Of a stretch of DNA of 33,151 nt, positions 9,114 through 16,787 are shown piece after piece. Position 1 is the first letter of the stretch; each line of letters begins with the position of its first letter. The stretch is from Terriglobia bacterium (GTDB lineage: Bacteria > Acidobacteriota > Terriglobia > UBA7540). The translations under genes were made by a program, and so were the position numbers. The notes under the pieces were generated by a model. That model saw nothing but the letters and a program-made list of their open reading frames with translations, was not told the origin of the DNA and made no database searches. Where the stretch lies: the NCBI GenBank assembly GCA_030041095.1, contig JASHON010000077.1, positions 1 to 33,151 of the forward strand, read 5' to 3'.

Positions 9114-10451
9114 TCACTCCGGCTGATTGAGCCACATGGCCCAATAAGTCTTTAGCCAATTCGGCTGGCTGGGTAAGCGGTAGACTTTGCCGGCCTTCAT
9201 CACGAAGCGCACGTGCTGGACCACGGCGATGTTCTTCAACGGATTTCCAGGCACCCCAATCACATCCGCATCATAGCCTGGAGCGAGCTGGCCCAAATAA
9301 TCCGAGGCGCTCAACAAGCGCGCCCCTGTTAATGTTCCCGCCTGAATCGCCTGCAACGGTGTGAGTCCGTAACGCACCAAAAGGACGTACTCCTCAGTTT
9401 GGGTGCCGTGCGGAAACGGTCCAACATCAGAGCCGGCCGCAAAGCTAATCCCGGCGGCAATCTGCTTGTGAAACTGCTGAATCTTGTAACTCAGGAATTT
9501 CTGCATGAAAGCGCGCTCACCGGGCGCGCCATGCTCGGCGAAATACTGAAAGATCGTAAAAGTGGGAACGGCGGGAATGCCTTTGGCGCGCATCACCTGC
9601 ATGGTCTGCGGGCTAAGCTGAACGGCATGATCGAGCGACATCACTCCCGCTTCGGCGGCATAGAGCGCTCCCGGCTCGCCCATCACGTGCACGGCAACGC
9701 GCTTGCGAACGCGCGCCGCTTCCTTTACGGCTGCCGCAAGTTGTTCCTCGGTGAATTGATAAGGAGTGAAGAAATGCCCGCCGATGAATTGATCCCGTCC
9801 GGTCTGGTAAATCTTGATGAAGTCGGCGCCTTCCTTGATTTGCTCGCGGATGGTGTGAATGAGGTCGTCGATGTCGTTCACAACGTCTGCATTCGAGGGA
9901 ATGAGGATGGCGGGATTGAAGCCGAGCGCATCTTCATGCCCGCCCAGAATGGAGATGGCGTTGGCGCAGACCCAGAGCCGCGGCCCGGGAATTTCGCCCG
10001 CGTTAATGGCGTCGCGGATGGCTGTCGAGGCTGAACCAACTCCTTCGGTGCCCATATCGCGCTCGGTGGTGAAACCTGCCCACAAATCCGCCTTGGCAGC
10101 CAGAACTGCCTGCACCGTCCGTTGCGCAGCGGACTCTTGCACCGTTTGCATGTTCTCGCCGCGGCCAGGATGCAGGAAAAGATGCACGTGAGCGTCGATC
10201 AGGCCAGGCAACAACGTCAATCCGGGCAGGTTGATCGTCTTCGCGCCAACCGGCGATGTTTCGGTTTCGCCAACGGCCACGATGCGCCCGTCACGCACCA
10301 CGACCACGCCGGGAGTGAGAGTCTGTCCCGTTTCCACGTCCAATACATGTGCAGCGCGCAACACCGTCACCTGGGCTGGACTCTGCTGCGCGAGCGCCAC
10401 GATGCACGGCCAGAGGAGTATCGCAATCCCTAAGCGGAAGTAGAAGCGCAT
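9114..10451 (-). CDS. Exported amidohydrolase (imidazolonepropionase-like)
   Basis: A 445-residue metal-dependent amidohydrolase. The start at 10451 gives a clean Sec signal (MRFYFRLG, hydrophobic core, cleavage near residue 21). The open frame extends 151 codons further upstream, but that part is compositionally odd, lacks a family match and overlaps the oppositely oriented fragment at 10461-10775, so it is rejected. Motifs: beta-strand opening with GLTLLPGLIDAHVHLF (metal ligands H88 and H90), ADFIKIYQTG (possible carboxylated Lys), RVAVHVMG, MSLDHAV, and SFAAGSDVGPF (catalytic Asp). The family includes imidazolonepropionase, Xaa-Pro/Xaa-Arg dipeptidases and related hydrolases of cyclic amides; substrate not determinable. 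A TATAAT lies so close to the ATG that the mRNA may be nearly leaderless. Confidence 0.88.
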   Translation of the reverse strand: MRFYFRLGIAILLWPCIVALAQQSPAQVTVLRAAHVLDVETGQTLTPGVVVVRDGRIVAVGETETSPVGAKTINLPGLTLLPGLIDAHVHLFLHPGRGENMQTVQESAAQRTVQAVLAAKADLWAGFTTERDMGTEGVGSASTAIRDAINAGEIPGPRLWVCANAISILGGHEDALGFNPAILIPSNADVVNDIDDLIHTIREQIKEGADFIKIYQTGRDQFIGGHFFTPYQFTEEQLAAAVKEAARVRKRVAVHVMGEPGALYAAEAGVMSLDHAVQLSPQTMQVMRAKGIPAVPTFTIFQYFAEHGAPGERAFMQKFLSYKIQQFHKQIAAGISFAAGSDVGPFPHGTQTEEYVLLVRYGLTPLQAIQAGTLTGARLLSASDYLGQLAPGYDADVIGVPGNPLKNIAVVQHVRFVMKAGKVYRLPSQPNWLKTYWAMWLNQPE

Positions 10452-10458
10452 GGGGCGT

Positions 10459-10464
10459 ATTATA
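10459..10464 (-). promoter_or_regulatory. Perfect -10 box abutting the amidohydrolase start
   Basis: On the minus strand TATAAT ends at 10459, only seven bases before the ATG at 10451. No good -35 is seen 16-18 bases upstream. If used, transcription would begin at or next to the start codon. No Shine-Dalgarno sequence precedes this ATG, which fits a leaderless mRNA. Confidence 0.4.
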
Positions 10465-10775
10465 ATGCCGCAAAGCGCCGCGCGCCTTGCTTTTTCGAAG
10501 ATCACAACCCTGCTGCGGGAGAAGGTCACTCTGAATATTTCGAGAGCCTTGTGAGCAAGGCTTCCCTCCAGCAACTGGGCGCACGGCTTGTCGAGCTGGC
10601 GCTCATCCAATACCGGGATCCTACGCCCGATTTCCATTACGGAGACGGCCCGAAACCGGACCCGCTGCTTGACGCTGCCACGCGCTGGGGCCTCGACGCG
10701 GAGGCGATCAAGGCAGCCGTAACAGAGCCTGCAAAACCGAGCCGAACCACCGCGAACCGCGCCGCGAAGAGATAA
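10461..10775 (+). pseudogene. Truncated paralogue of the 14328-14783 gene (accessory-element gene fragment)
   Basis: The minimal open frame is GTG 10551 to TAA 10775 (74 residues), but the same frame shows homology further upstream, from about 10461 (A-K-R-R-A-P ... F-F-E-D-H-N ... G-E-G-H-S-E-Y-F-E), to the gene at 14300-14783. Shared blocks include KASLQQLGA, LVELAL, YGDGPKPDPL, ATRWGLD and EAIKAAV. The 5' part of the longer paralogue is missing, so this is a 3' fragment. The basic Ala/Lys/Pro-rich tail would suit a DNA-binding protein; it vaguely recalls C-termini of ParB-like partition proteins on acidobacterial plasmids, but I cannot confirm that. It is followed by a terminator at 10786. 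Confidence 0.55.
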
Positions 10776-10785
10776 CCCCTCAGCG

Positions 10786-10812
10786 GAGCGGCGTCGCCGC
10801 TCTGCCCTTTTC
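10786..10812 (+). terminator. Rho-independent terminator-like hairpin
   Basis: GAGCGGC (10786-10792), loop GTC, GCCGCTC (10796-10802), followed after five bases by TTTT. It ends the 10461-10775 fragment. The corresponding place after the paralogue at 14783 also has a GC-rich hairpin, so the terminator seems to have been copied with the gene. Confidence 0.6.
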
Positions 10813-10900
10813 TCCTGCCGGATTCTGCTTCCGTAGCAATCAGCCCGACGGTCAGAGGCTGTAAAATAGCCCGGACAATGCAAAACCCTGCCGTCGCCAT

Positions 10901-11461
10901 TCACTTCGCGAAAAGAGACTTAAGAAATTCCTGTAAGGGTTCATCAAGGTATGTATACTTCTCGCTGTTGAGGAGTATCAGATATGGCGTTTCGATCACG
11001 GCTGCGATGAGAAAAGGTAACCAGAGGAGACAATAAAATCTCCAATAGGGGAGGCCGATCAGGGCCGCGACATATTCACCGAAGCCTAAGCCAGTCAGCG
11101 AGAAAGCAATGCGGTAGGGAACCCACGTAGCCCAAGAGTCCGTCTCTTTGAGCCAATATTTCGTGTCCCGCCCATTTTTGTACAATTCTTGCGTGCTTAG
11201 GCTAATTTGCCCGTAATACCATGCGAGCCACGATCGCTGCCGATAAAACCAACCGGCTGCTAAGATGAAACTCACGGAGCCGACAACGATGTACCACTGC
11301 TCGCAGTGCCAAAGTTGGTAGAAAAGGGTATCAGGCTCGCGGGCGCCCCCGACCCGGTCTAACGTTAACGCAGGAACGAGAGCGCAAAACGCCGACAGCA
11401 CTCCCATAATCGTCATTTCCTTGTCGAGGTAATCCAAGTACTTCTGAACATCGCGTGTCAC
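10901..11461 (-). CDS. Hypothetical four-helix membrane protein
   Basis: About 186 residues, with no family recognised. Four hydrophobic stretches are visible: around 20-35 (GVLSAFCALVPALTL), 58-78 (WYIVVGSVSFILAAGWFY), 117-140 (YRIAFSLTGLGFGEYVAALIG) and 143-170 (FYCLLWLPFLIAAVIETPYLILL). The loop between helices 2 and 3 is polar and aromatic (QELYKNGRDTKYWLKE). The first possible start is GTG 11467, but AGGAG at 11469-11473 is only one base from it and seven bases from the in-frame GTG at 11461, so 11461 is the better start. It lies inside the accessory patch, convergent with the fragment and terminator at 10461-10812. Confidence 0.6.
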   Translation of the reverse strand: MTRDVQKYLDYLDKEMTIMGVLSAFCALVPALTLDRVGGAREPDTLFYQLWHCEQWYIVVGSVSFILAAGWFYRQRSWLAWYYGQISLSTQELYKNGRDTKYWLKETDSWATWVPYRIAFSLTGLGFGEYVAALIGLPYWRFYCLLWLPFLIAAVIETPYLILLNSEKYTYLDEPLQEFLKSLFAK

Positions 11462-11583
11462 GGGCACACTCCTGTTCCGGACATTTGAGGAAGCTCCTCA
11501 CGCAACCCTTCGGCCGCGGATGCAATCATCCTGCCTCCGTACAGGAATTATACAGAGGTGCCTCCAGCCGGATAAGGATTTGA

Positions 11584-12345
11584 GCTAAGCCCGGATTCAT
11601 TCATCAGGCGTACTCACGTTTTCACAACTACAGTTTGGGCAACCAACTTCTACCGTTGTTTCAGTGCGCGGAGAGGGCAATCACTCCAGGTCCTTTGGCC
11701 TCATTCATGAAGTGGAAGCAACTGGGAAGGCGCGTCACGAAGGGCGAGCGCGCGCTAACGCCCTGTATGCCGCTGTCTTGCACGCGCACCCGCACAGTGA
11801 AGAGAGACGACGGCACCAAGGAGGACGAGCAATTTACCTTTACACACTTCACTTACAAGAAACACTGGTTCGTGCTTTCACAGACTGAACGCGCCGACTT
11901 TCAACCGCCAGCCATCCCCGAATGGAACGAACAGAAGGCTCTTGCGGCGCTGAAGGTTGAACGCATCCCGTTCGAGGACCTGGACGGCAACACACAGGGT
12001 TATGCAAAGCGGGGCGGCAAGATCGCCGTCAATCCCCTTGCAGCCCTTCCCTTCAAAACCCTTTTCCATGAGCTAGCTCATTCAATTCTTCACTGCAACG
12101 AGAAGGACATGGCTGATACCGACCAGACCCCGCGCAGTGTGGCGGAGGTCGAAGCTGAGGCCGTGGCTTTGCTCTGCTGCGAATCGCTCGGATTGCCCGG
12201 CGCGGAGTACAGCCGGGGTTACATCCAGTCTTGGGCGAAGGGTGAGCCGATCAGCGAACGCTCCGCCCAGCGCATCTTTCACGCCGCCGACCGGATTTTG
12301 AAAGCAGGTTACGCGGAACAGCCAACAACCACCGAGGCCCCGTAA
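11584..12345 (+). pseudogene. 5'-truncated ArdC-like antirestriction / ImmA-IrrE metallopeptidase-type gene
   Basis: The open frame from TTG 11635 gives 236 residues. The same frame reads on upstream to a TGA at 11581-11583 and already matches the ArdC family there (SRFHNYSLGNQLL). The usual 40-60 N-terminal residues are missing and there is no ATG, so the gene is probably eroded. ArdC-type proteins have an N-terminal ssDNA-binding domain and a C-terminal zinc-metallopeptidase-like domain and protect incoming plasmid or conjugative DNA from restriction. Seen here: PGPLASFMKWKQLGRRVTKG (ssDNA-binding part), then the zinc motif FHELAHSILH (HExxH) and the EVEAEAVALLCC helix supplying the third ligand. 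The stop codon lies in the loop of a terminator hairpin. A functional short form translated from TTG 11635 cannot be excluded. Confidence 0.65.
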
Positions 12346-12353
12346 GGGGCCTC
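12334..12353 (+). terminator. Hairpin terminator overlapping the ArdC-like stop codon
   Basis: GAGGCCCC (12334-12341), loop GTAA, GGGGCCTC (12346-12353): an eight-bp perfect stem followed by AGCTTTGCTTTCC. The TAA stop codon (12343-12345) is in the loop. Confidence 0.65.
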
Positions 12354-12410
12354 AGCTTTGCTTTCCTCAGATAGCATCGTGCTAAACTGGGCCGGTGTGA
12401 GGGGATAGGA

Positions 12411-13244
12411 ATGCTTGTTCGGCGGAACGGCGCAAGCCTCAGCGACCCGTGGTGCAGAGCGTTTGTCAACTCCTCACGGTGGGTGGCGCTGACACTCCAT
12501 GATAGCGAACAAATGAATATTGGCGTGTTTGAGGAGAGCATCACGGATTTTCTGCTCCTTCGGCTCGGAAGGTCTTTGAAGGACAAGATTATCCAGAAGA
12601 AGTTTTCGCGCCGGAACGAAAGCAAAACCGGTGCGGATTGGGAATGGTGGTTTGTGGATAACGTGAAGGGTTTTGGATTGCGGGTCCAAGCCAAAAGACT
12701 AAAGGCTGATGGCAAGCAACCCTGCTATGAAGAGCTAAAACAGGACCAAGCCAAAAAGCTAATTCAGGGAGCAGAAAGCCTGGGCCCTGCATGCTTCCCC
12801 ATCTATTGTTTCTATAACCCGCCAATTTTTCCTGAGCCCTTCTGGCAGCTGGACTGCTGGCTAGCAATGGTGCCAGGGCCGTGTGGATGTACGATAGCCG
12901 CCGCGCGTTTTGTTCAAGGGGCCCTTACTGCTGGGAAGAACGATCTGGACACCGTTCTTCCAGGCTCTTTTCCCCTGTGGTGTCTGGTCTGCCGCTACCA
13001 GAGTTCGGTCATCCAACCTGTTAAGGGCATCGCTGATGTTGCTGCCGCCGCTGCCCGAAATGTCCAGGCAATGGCGGGACGAGCAGCGGAGTCTCAGAAA
13101 CTTCCCTACGAGCCTGGTCCTGTCCCCGAAGCGATTCCACGCGACAACCTACCTCCTTATGTGCACAGCCTGATGAAGCGTGAACCAGTGGAAGAGCTAA
13201 TTGAAGGATTGCAGGGCATTGTTGTCTTTAGCGGGCAGGGATGA
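12411..13244 (+). CDS. DUF6615-like protein with PD-(D/E)XK-like signature
   Basis: A 277-residue soluble protein that I associate with DUF6615 by its motif run: EESITDFLLL (41-50), KFSRRNESKTGADWEWWF (64-81), GLRVQAKRL (89-97) and FPIYCFYN. The acidic helix (E42, D46), the D76 in GADWEWW and the Q93-A94-K95 on a following strand are arranged as in the PD-(D/E)XK nuclease fold, in the Q-x-K variant. This fold inference is mine. The C-terminal half is Cys- and Pro-rich without recognised motifs, and function is unknown. ATG 12411 follows an AGGGG about nine bases upstream. The gene starts 58 nt after the ArdC-like terminator and stands alone on its strand segment. Confidence 0.6.
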   Translation: MLVRRNGASLSDPWCRAFVNSSRWVALTLHDSEQMNIGVFEESITDFLLLRLGRSLKDKIIQKKFSRRNESKTGADWEWWFVDNVKGFGLRVQAKRLKADGKQPCYEELKQDQAKKLIQGAESLGPACFPIYCFYNPPIFPEPFWQLDCWLAMVPGPCGCTIAAARFVQGALTAGKNDLDTVLPGSFPLWCLVCRYQSSVIQPVKGIADVAAAAARNVQAMAGRAAESQKLPYEPGPVPEAIPRDNLPPYVHSLMKREPVEELIEGLQGIVVFSGQG

Positions 13245-13462
13245 GCGGGTCAAGTGTTCAGCCTCGTTAACCAGCCAAGACTGCCTGCAAAATCACCATT
13301 TTCCGCCGCATTTTGAAGCTCAGTGATGCCGAAGCGCTCGGTACCCGACCGGGAAGCGGCACTGTGCCGCTCCCAAGCCATCGCGGCCTCAGATTAAACC
13401 ATCTGGGGAACCCAGCCGATAAGCCTACAAGGGTCAACACGCACTCTATGGAGGGTTACGCT
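13245..13462 (+). promoter_or_regulatory. Structured 5' region of the PEGA-protein gene
   Basis: A gene-free stretch of 218 nt. At 13351-13374 is a GGG-A-AGCGGCA / TGCCGCT-CCC hairpin with a three-base loop and no T-tract. Downstream, CAGAT (13390-13394) can pair with ATCTG (13401-13405), while CTGGG (13403-13407) can pair with CCCAG (13411-13415). The two pairings share CTG and exclude each other. A GGAGGG Shine-Dalgarno sits at 13450-13455. I do not recognise a named riboswitch class. Confidence 0.4.
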
Positions 13463-14281
13463 ATGTCGAAAACAGTTTTTAAGTTTAGTTTGATGACGCT
13501 CGCCCTTCTCGAGGTAAGCACGGCGTTTGGAGCTGGGAAGTTTTATTTGTCCGATGGAACGCCGGTGAAGCTTCGACTCATGGAGACGGTATCATCCGCG
13601 ACCGCGCACGTGAACGATAACATCAGCTTCCAAGCAATCGGGGCCATCAACGTGGATGGGATTGCAGTTATCCAGAAGGGAGCGACGGCGATCGGCACCG
13701 TGACAGCCGCACACCCGAAACGGCGACTTGGCAGGGGCGGAAAACTGAACATTACGATTGACTACGTTCGGATGGCTGACGGAGAGAGGGCCGCATTGCG
13801 GGCCGTGAAAGACGTAAAGGGCGGAGGGCACAGTGGCGCGATGACCGCTGGCATCGTTGCCACCAGCCTGATCGTCTGGCCCGCCGCTCCTTTTTTCCTT
13901 TTCATGCACGGAAAGGATATCACGATTCCTGAGGGCACGGAGATCACCGCCTTTGTGAATGGCGATACGGACTTGGACCCGCAAAAGTTTGCTTTGGCAG
14001 GAGGCTCGCCGACAAGTGCTCCCGGACCGTCCGCTGCTCAGGCGCAGCAATCACTCTCGTCTGTGACGGTGGATTCAACCCCCATTGGTGCGGATATTAC
14101 GGTGGATGGAAAGTATGTGGGAAGCACACCATCAAAGCTTGAGATTCTTGCTGGAAGCCACGTAATTTTGGTTCAGGAAGCGGGTTACGCACTGTGGCAA
14201 AGGACGATGACTATTACCCCGGGGGAGACGATCAGCGTGAACGCCACGCTGGGGCGAAAACTCACCGTCGGCGCACAGTAG
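13463..14281 (+). CDS. Exported PEGA-domain protein
   Basis: A 272-residue envelope protein. ATG 13463 is chosen because GGAGGG lies seven bases upstream and a signal peptide follows directly (MSKTVFKFSLMTLALLEVST, cleavage near FGA). The 50 codons upstream of it have no protein-like character. The N-terminal half (about 25-165) starts LSDGTPVKLRLMETVSSATA and resembles acidobacterial proteins whose Asp-Gly-Thr-Pro-Val strand begins a small beta domain; a hydrophobic stretch (AGIVATSLIVWPAAPFFLF) lies around 130. The C-terminal 70 residues are a PEGA domain: VDSTPIGADITVDGKYVGSTPSKLEILAGSH is split by typical P-x-G-A and G-x-T-P turns. PEGA domains are surface beta modules; precise role unknown. 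It is inside the accessory patch but looks like an ordinary host gene. Confidence 0.75.
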   Translation: MSKTVFKFSLMTLALLEVSTAFGAGKFYLSDGTPVKLRLMETVSSATAHVNDNISFQAIGAINVDGIAVIQKGATAIGTVTAAHPKRRLGRGGKLNITIDYVRMADGERAALRAVKDVKGGGHSGAMTAGIVATSLIVWPAAPFFLFMHGKDITIPEGTEITAFVNGDTDLDPQKFALAGGSPTSAPGPSAAQAQQSLSSVTVDSTPIGADITVDGKYVGSTPSKLEILAGSHVILVQEAGYALWQRTMTITPGETISVNATLGRKLTVGAQ

Positions 14282-14299
14282 GACACGGATTTAGGCGTC

Positions 14300-14783
14300 C
14301 CGGATCGGGTCACACGGCAGGCCATCTTTGATGGCGATCCGCGAGAAAGCGCCGGGTCTTGACTTTGAAGACTTCCGGCTCGTGGTGCGCGCGTGCTTCC
14401 ATGGGCTTCAATACGACACGAGAGAGCAGTTCGTCATCCTGAACGGCTTTATCACGCCGGCGATGGCGAAGAAGCGGAAGGTGGAAGCGACTGGGGAAGA
14501 TAATGGCCGCGGACACGCCGACTTCTTCGAGGGCTTGGTAAACAAGGCATCCTTGCAGCAATTGGGAGCTTGGCTCGTGGAACTCGCGCTGATGGATCAC
14601 CGGGACAGGACGCCGTACTCGTATTACGGCGACGGCCCGAAGCCAGACCCGCTATTTGAGACCGCCACGCGCTGGGGTCTCGACGTAGAGGCGATTAAGG
14701 CTGCGGTTAGCAAACCCGCAAAACCAGCTCGCACGAAACGCGCTGCCAAATCGACGGACTCTCAGCAGACTAGCCCAAAATAG
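14300..14783 (+). pseudogene. Longer paralogue of the 10461-10775 fragment, 5'-truncated
   Basis: The open frame from TTG 14328/ATG 14331 encodes about 150 residues: EKAPGLDFEDFRLVVRACFHGLQYDTREQF, a short basic linker, FFEGLVNKASLQQLGAWL, then YYGDGPKPDPLF and ATRWGLDVEAIKAAV, and a Lys/Ala/Pro tail. Upstream of 14330 a different frame gives DRVTRQAIFDGDPRE, which would join smoothly to the body, suggesting a frameshift near 14340 and loss of the true 5' end where the PEGA gene now lies. I tentatively link the family to partition-type (ParB-like) proteins of plasmids or integrative elements, with low certainty. A GC-rich hairpin (14792-14820) follows. Confidence 0.5.
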
Positions 14784-14791
14784 CCAATTCG

Positions 14792-14820
14792 GGGGCAGGG
14801 CGGCACCGCCGCTCTGCCCC
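14792..14820. terminator. GC-rich hairpin between convergent genes
   Basis: GGGGCAG (14792-14798) pairs with CTGCCCC (14814-14820), and an inner GGCGGC/GCCGCT stem (one G-U) closes on ACC, giving a 13-bp stem. No T-tract on either side, so termination strength is uncertain. It separates convergent genes ending at 14783 and 14833. Confidence 0.5.
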
Positions 14821-14832
14821 ATGAGAATGCTG

Positions 14833-15537
14833 TCAAATGTCGATGCATTTTGCCCGTTCGTTTAGAAACCAGAATTGTTGGCCCATTTTTGTAATAAACA
14901 ACACGCCGTCGATTCCTTTTAGCGATTGTTGGTCCCGGTCTCTTTCCAGCCTGTTTACGATGCCTTGATAGTCGGCTTGGTCAAGATATATGGATTGCGC
15001 GAACCAGTTTACCACGGAAACAAGGATCGTTGTCCCGCATTGCGACTCTGCAGCAGTTGCTTCGAGCTGCCTCCTGGACTTGGAGATGTTTTCGAGTATC
15101 TTTTCGTAGAGCTGGTCAGTGAGGAATAGCTCTGAACGGCCGCTGCTCTGCTTGGTGATCGCCTTAACTTCGCAGCAAATTTTCTGTCCGTGTTTCTCGC
15201 ATGTGATGTCTGCGGCGGGAGCATTCCCTTTGGGCACAACCAGCGAGATGCTATGAAAACCACCAAGCCGGAGGGCCTCCACGGCCCTGAGAATTGCGAT
15301 CCCACTCTCAAGGTTGTTAGTGTCGCCCGAGTCAAAGTTAAATTCCGGCCTGCCCTTTAAGGCTTCCTTAGTCAGGCCGAGCGTTTGAATCGCGGACGCG
15401 AAAATATTCTCATATCTTTGAAAGTCAGAGGGAAACTCATCGCGCGGGAAGTTGTCTTCATCCTCTCCCTTCGACAAGTAGCCGGAAAGAAAATACTTGC
15501 ACAACGGGTGACCACTGAGATCGGGAAGAGCTCCCAT
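14833..15537 (-). CDS. Hypothetical protein with PD-(D/E)XK nuclease-like motif
   Basis: A 234-residue soluble protein not matched to a named family. The central part has the order expected for a PD-(D/E)XK fold: a helix with E78 (NLESGIAILRAVEAL), a strand with D110 (PAADITCEKHG), and a following strand with E123-V-K125 (KICCEVKAITK), then basic/polar helices (KILENISKSRRQLEATAAE). Spacing D110 to E123 is within the family range. It could be a restriction-like, repair or homing-type endonuclease, or a catalytically inactive relative. ATG 15537 has no clear Shine-Dalgarno; the frame stays open upstream for about 20 codons without a standard start, so the true start is uncertain. It lies 62 nt after the PDZ gene on the same strand. 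Confidence 0.55.
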   Translation of the reverse strand: MGALPDLSGHPLCKYFLSGYLSKGEDEDNFPRDEFPSDFQRYENIFASAIQTLGLTKEALKGRPEFNFDSGDTNNLESGIAILRAVEALRLGGFHSISLVVPKGNAPAADITCEKHGQKICCEVKAITKQSSGRSELFLTDQLYEKILENISKSRRQLEATAAESQCGTTILVSVVNWFAQSIYLDQADYQGIVNRLERDRDQQSLKGIDGVLFITKMGQQFWFLNERAKCIDI

Positions 15538-15599
15538 ATGCGGATTCCACTGCCGGAGCGTGCGGTCGCGAGCGCTAACTATCCGGCCGATTGGTCCGG

Positions 15600-16715
15600 T
15601 TACCGGCCATTTAGCAAGAGCGCGGGCGCGACCTGGACGATTTCATACTTTACGCGTTCTGGTTTCTTGGGATTGCCATTTTTGTATGCCGTGATCGACA
15701 TCCGGTTGCCTTCAACATCCGCAGCAAACACACTGCCGGGAACAAGGTGCGCACACTTGCTCCACCTAACGGTGGCTCTGCACAGGATCACGAAACGATA
15801 TCCACCACCCTCGACCAGGTTGTAATTGTAGATGGTACGCCAATCGATCTGACCGTACTGTGGTGGCCGATTGATCGTAGTGCAATTACTAGTCGTGTTC
15901 CCGTTAATCGTACCGCTAATGTTGGCCCCACCGCCGTAATTGGGCTGGGCGGTTGCATCGATGCTCCCGTACGTTGTACTACCGCAGGTTGTACTGCTTG
16001 AGCCGGCACTTATCTGATACACGGTCTTGCTGTAATAGGGGAGCGATCTGTAGGCAACGGCCTTGACGGCCGTAACCAGTTCCGGCGAGGCGGGAACTGT
16101 TGTTGCGCTGAGGTCGAGTTTCTGATTCTCTCGCAGGATTGTCAGCCTGACCTGGGTCCCGGAATCTATCAGCGAGAACTTCTCTGCGTAGTCTTTTAAA
16201 CTGCCGATCGGTTGCCCGTCGACAGCCTCTATAACATCCCCTTCCTGGATCCCGGCACGTGCGGCGGGGCCGGCCGCTGCTACTCTCTTAACCAAGAGTC
16301 CATGCGCTGGGGCGGCCTCATTAATAGCCAGCATCCCCAGGTAGCTGCGAGGACGTTCCAAGGTTTCCTTCGGGTTTTGCGGTGGCCGAACTTTCGCCTC
16401 GCTTGAATCGCCTGCAGTGGGTGCTTGCACCATCGCGAGAATAATTTCGTTTGGTACGTTTGCACGTCGGAGCTCCTCAAGTGCGGCTGGCGAGGTGTCA
16501 AAGTTAGAGGGGGAAGACTTTATCTTGGCGATGATGACGTCCGATCCCAGGCCTACCTTCCACAGGTCAAGTACGTCCTTGTTGTTGAGCGGTGCTTTCA
16601 ATGCAGTCGCGGTGTGTTGTAACGCAGACGGCTTCTGTGCCGTATTTTGACCGAACACCGAACCCGCAAATAGCAAACCGGCAAGCGACAGTAGCGCGCA
16701 TAAGGCTTTTCGCAT
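15600..16715 (-). CDS. Exported PDZ-domain protein
   Basis: 371 residues from ATG 16715, chosen because GGAGGG (complement of 16721-16727) lies about six bases upstream and a Sec signal follows (MRKALCALLSLAGLLFAGSV, cleavage after FGQ region). Residues about 45-100 (LNNKDVLDLWKVGLGSDVIIAKI ... FDTSPAALEELRRANVPNEIILAMV) form a small helical module common in acidobacterial secreted proteins. A PDZ domain follows at about 120-205: YLGM, GLLVKRVAAAGPAARAGIQEGDVIEAVDGQPI. The region 225-330 is Ser/Thr/Asn/Gly-rich with many Cys and Tyr, and the C-terminus is a small beta-rich segment. There is no protease domain, so this is probably a binding or scaffold protein of the envelope. Function unknown. 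Confidence 0.75.
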   Translation of the reverse strand: MRKALCALLSLAGLLFAGSVFGQNTAQKPSALQHTATALKAPLNNKDVLDLWKVGLGSDVIIAKIKSSPSNFDTSPAALEELRRANVPNEIILAMVQAPTAGDSSEAKVRPPQNPKETLERPRSYLGMLAINEAAPAHGLLVKRVAAAGPAARAGIQEGDVIEAVDGQPIGSLKDYAEKFSLIDSGTQVRLTILRENQKLDLSATTVPASPELVTAVKAVAYRSLPYYSKTVYQISAGSSSTTCGSTTYGSIDATAQPNYGGGANISGTINGNTTSNCTTINRPPQYGQIDWRTIYNYNLVEGGGYRFVILCRATVRWSKCAHLVPGSVFAADVEGNRMSITAYKNGNPKKPERVKYEIVQVAPALLLNGR

Positions 16716-16787
16716 CAGCACCCTCCATCTACACTCGGGTTCCCCTTGAATAATCGGCATTTCGGGGCCGAGTCTTTACGCAAATCC

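Noticed and set aside
10452..10904. 151-codon N-terminal extension of the amidohydrolase
   Set aside because: Arg/Ala-rich antisense of the 10461-10775 fragment; a proper signal peptide begins at 10451.
13351..13374. GC-rich hairpin as terminator of the DUF6615-like gene
   Set aside because: Over 100 bp past the stop codon and no T-tract; better treated as part of the next gene's leader.
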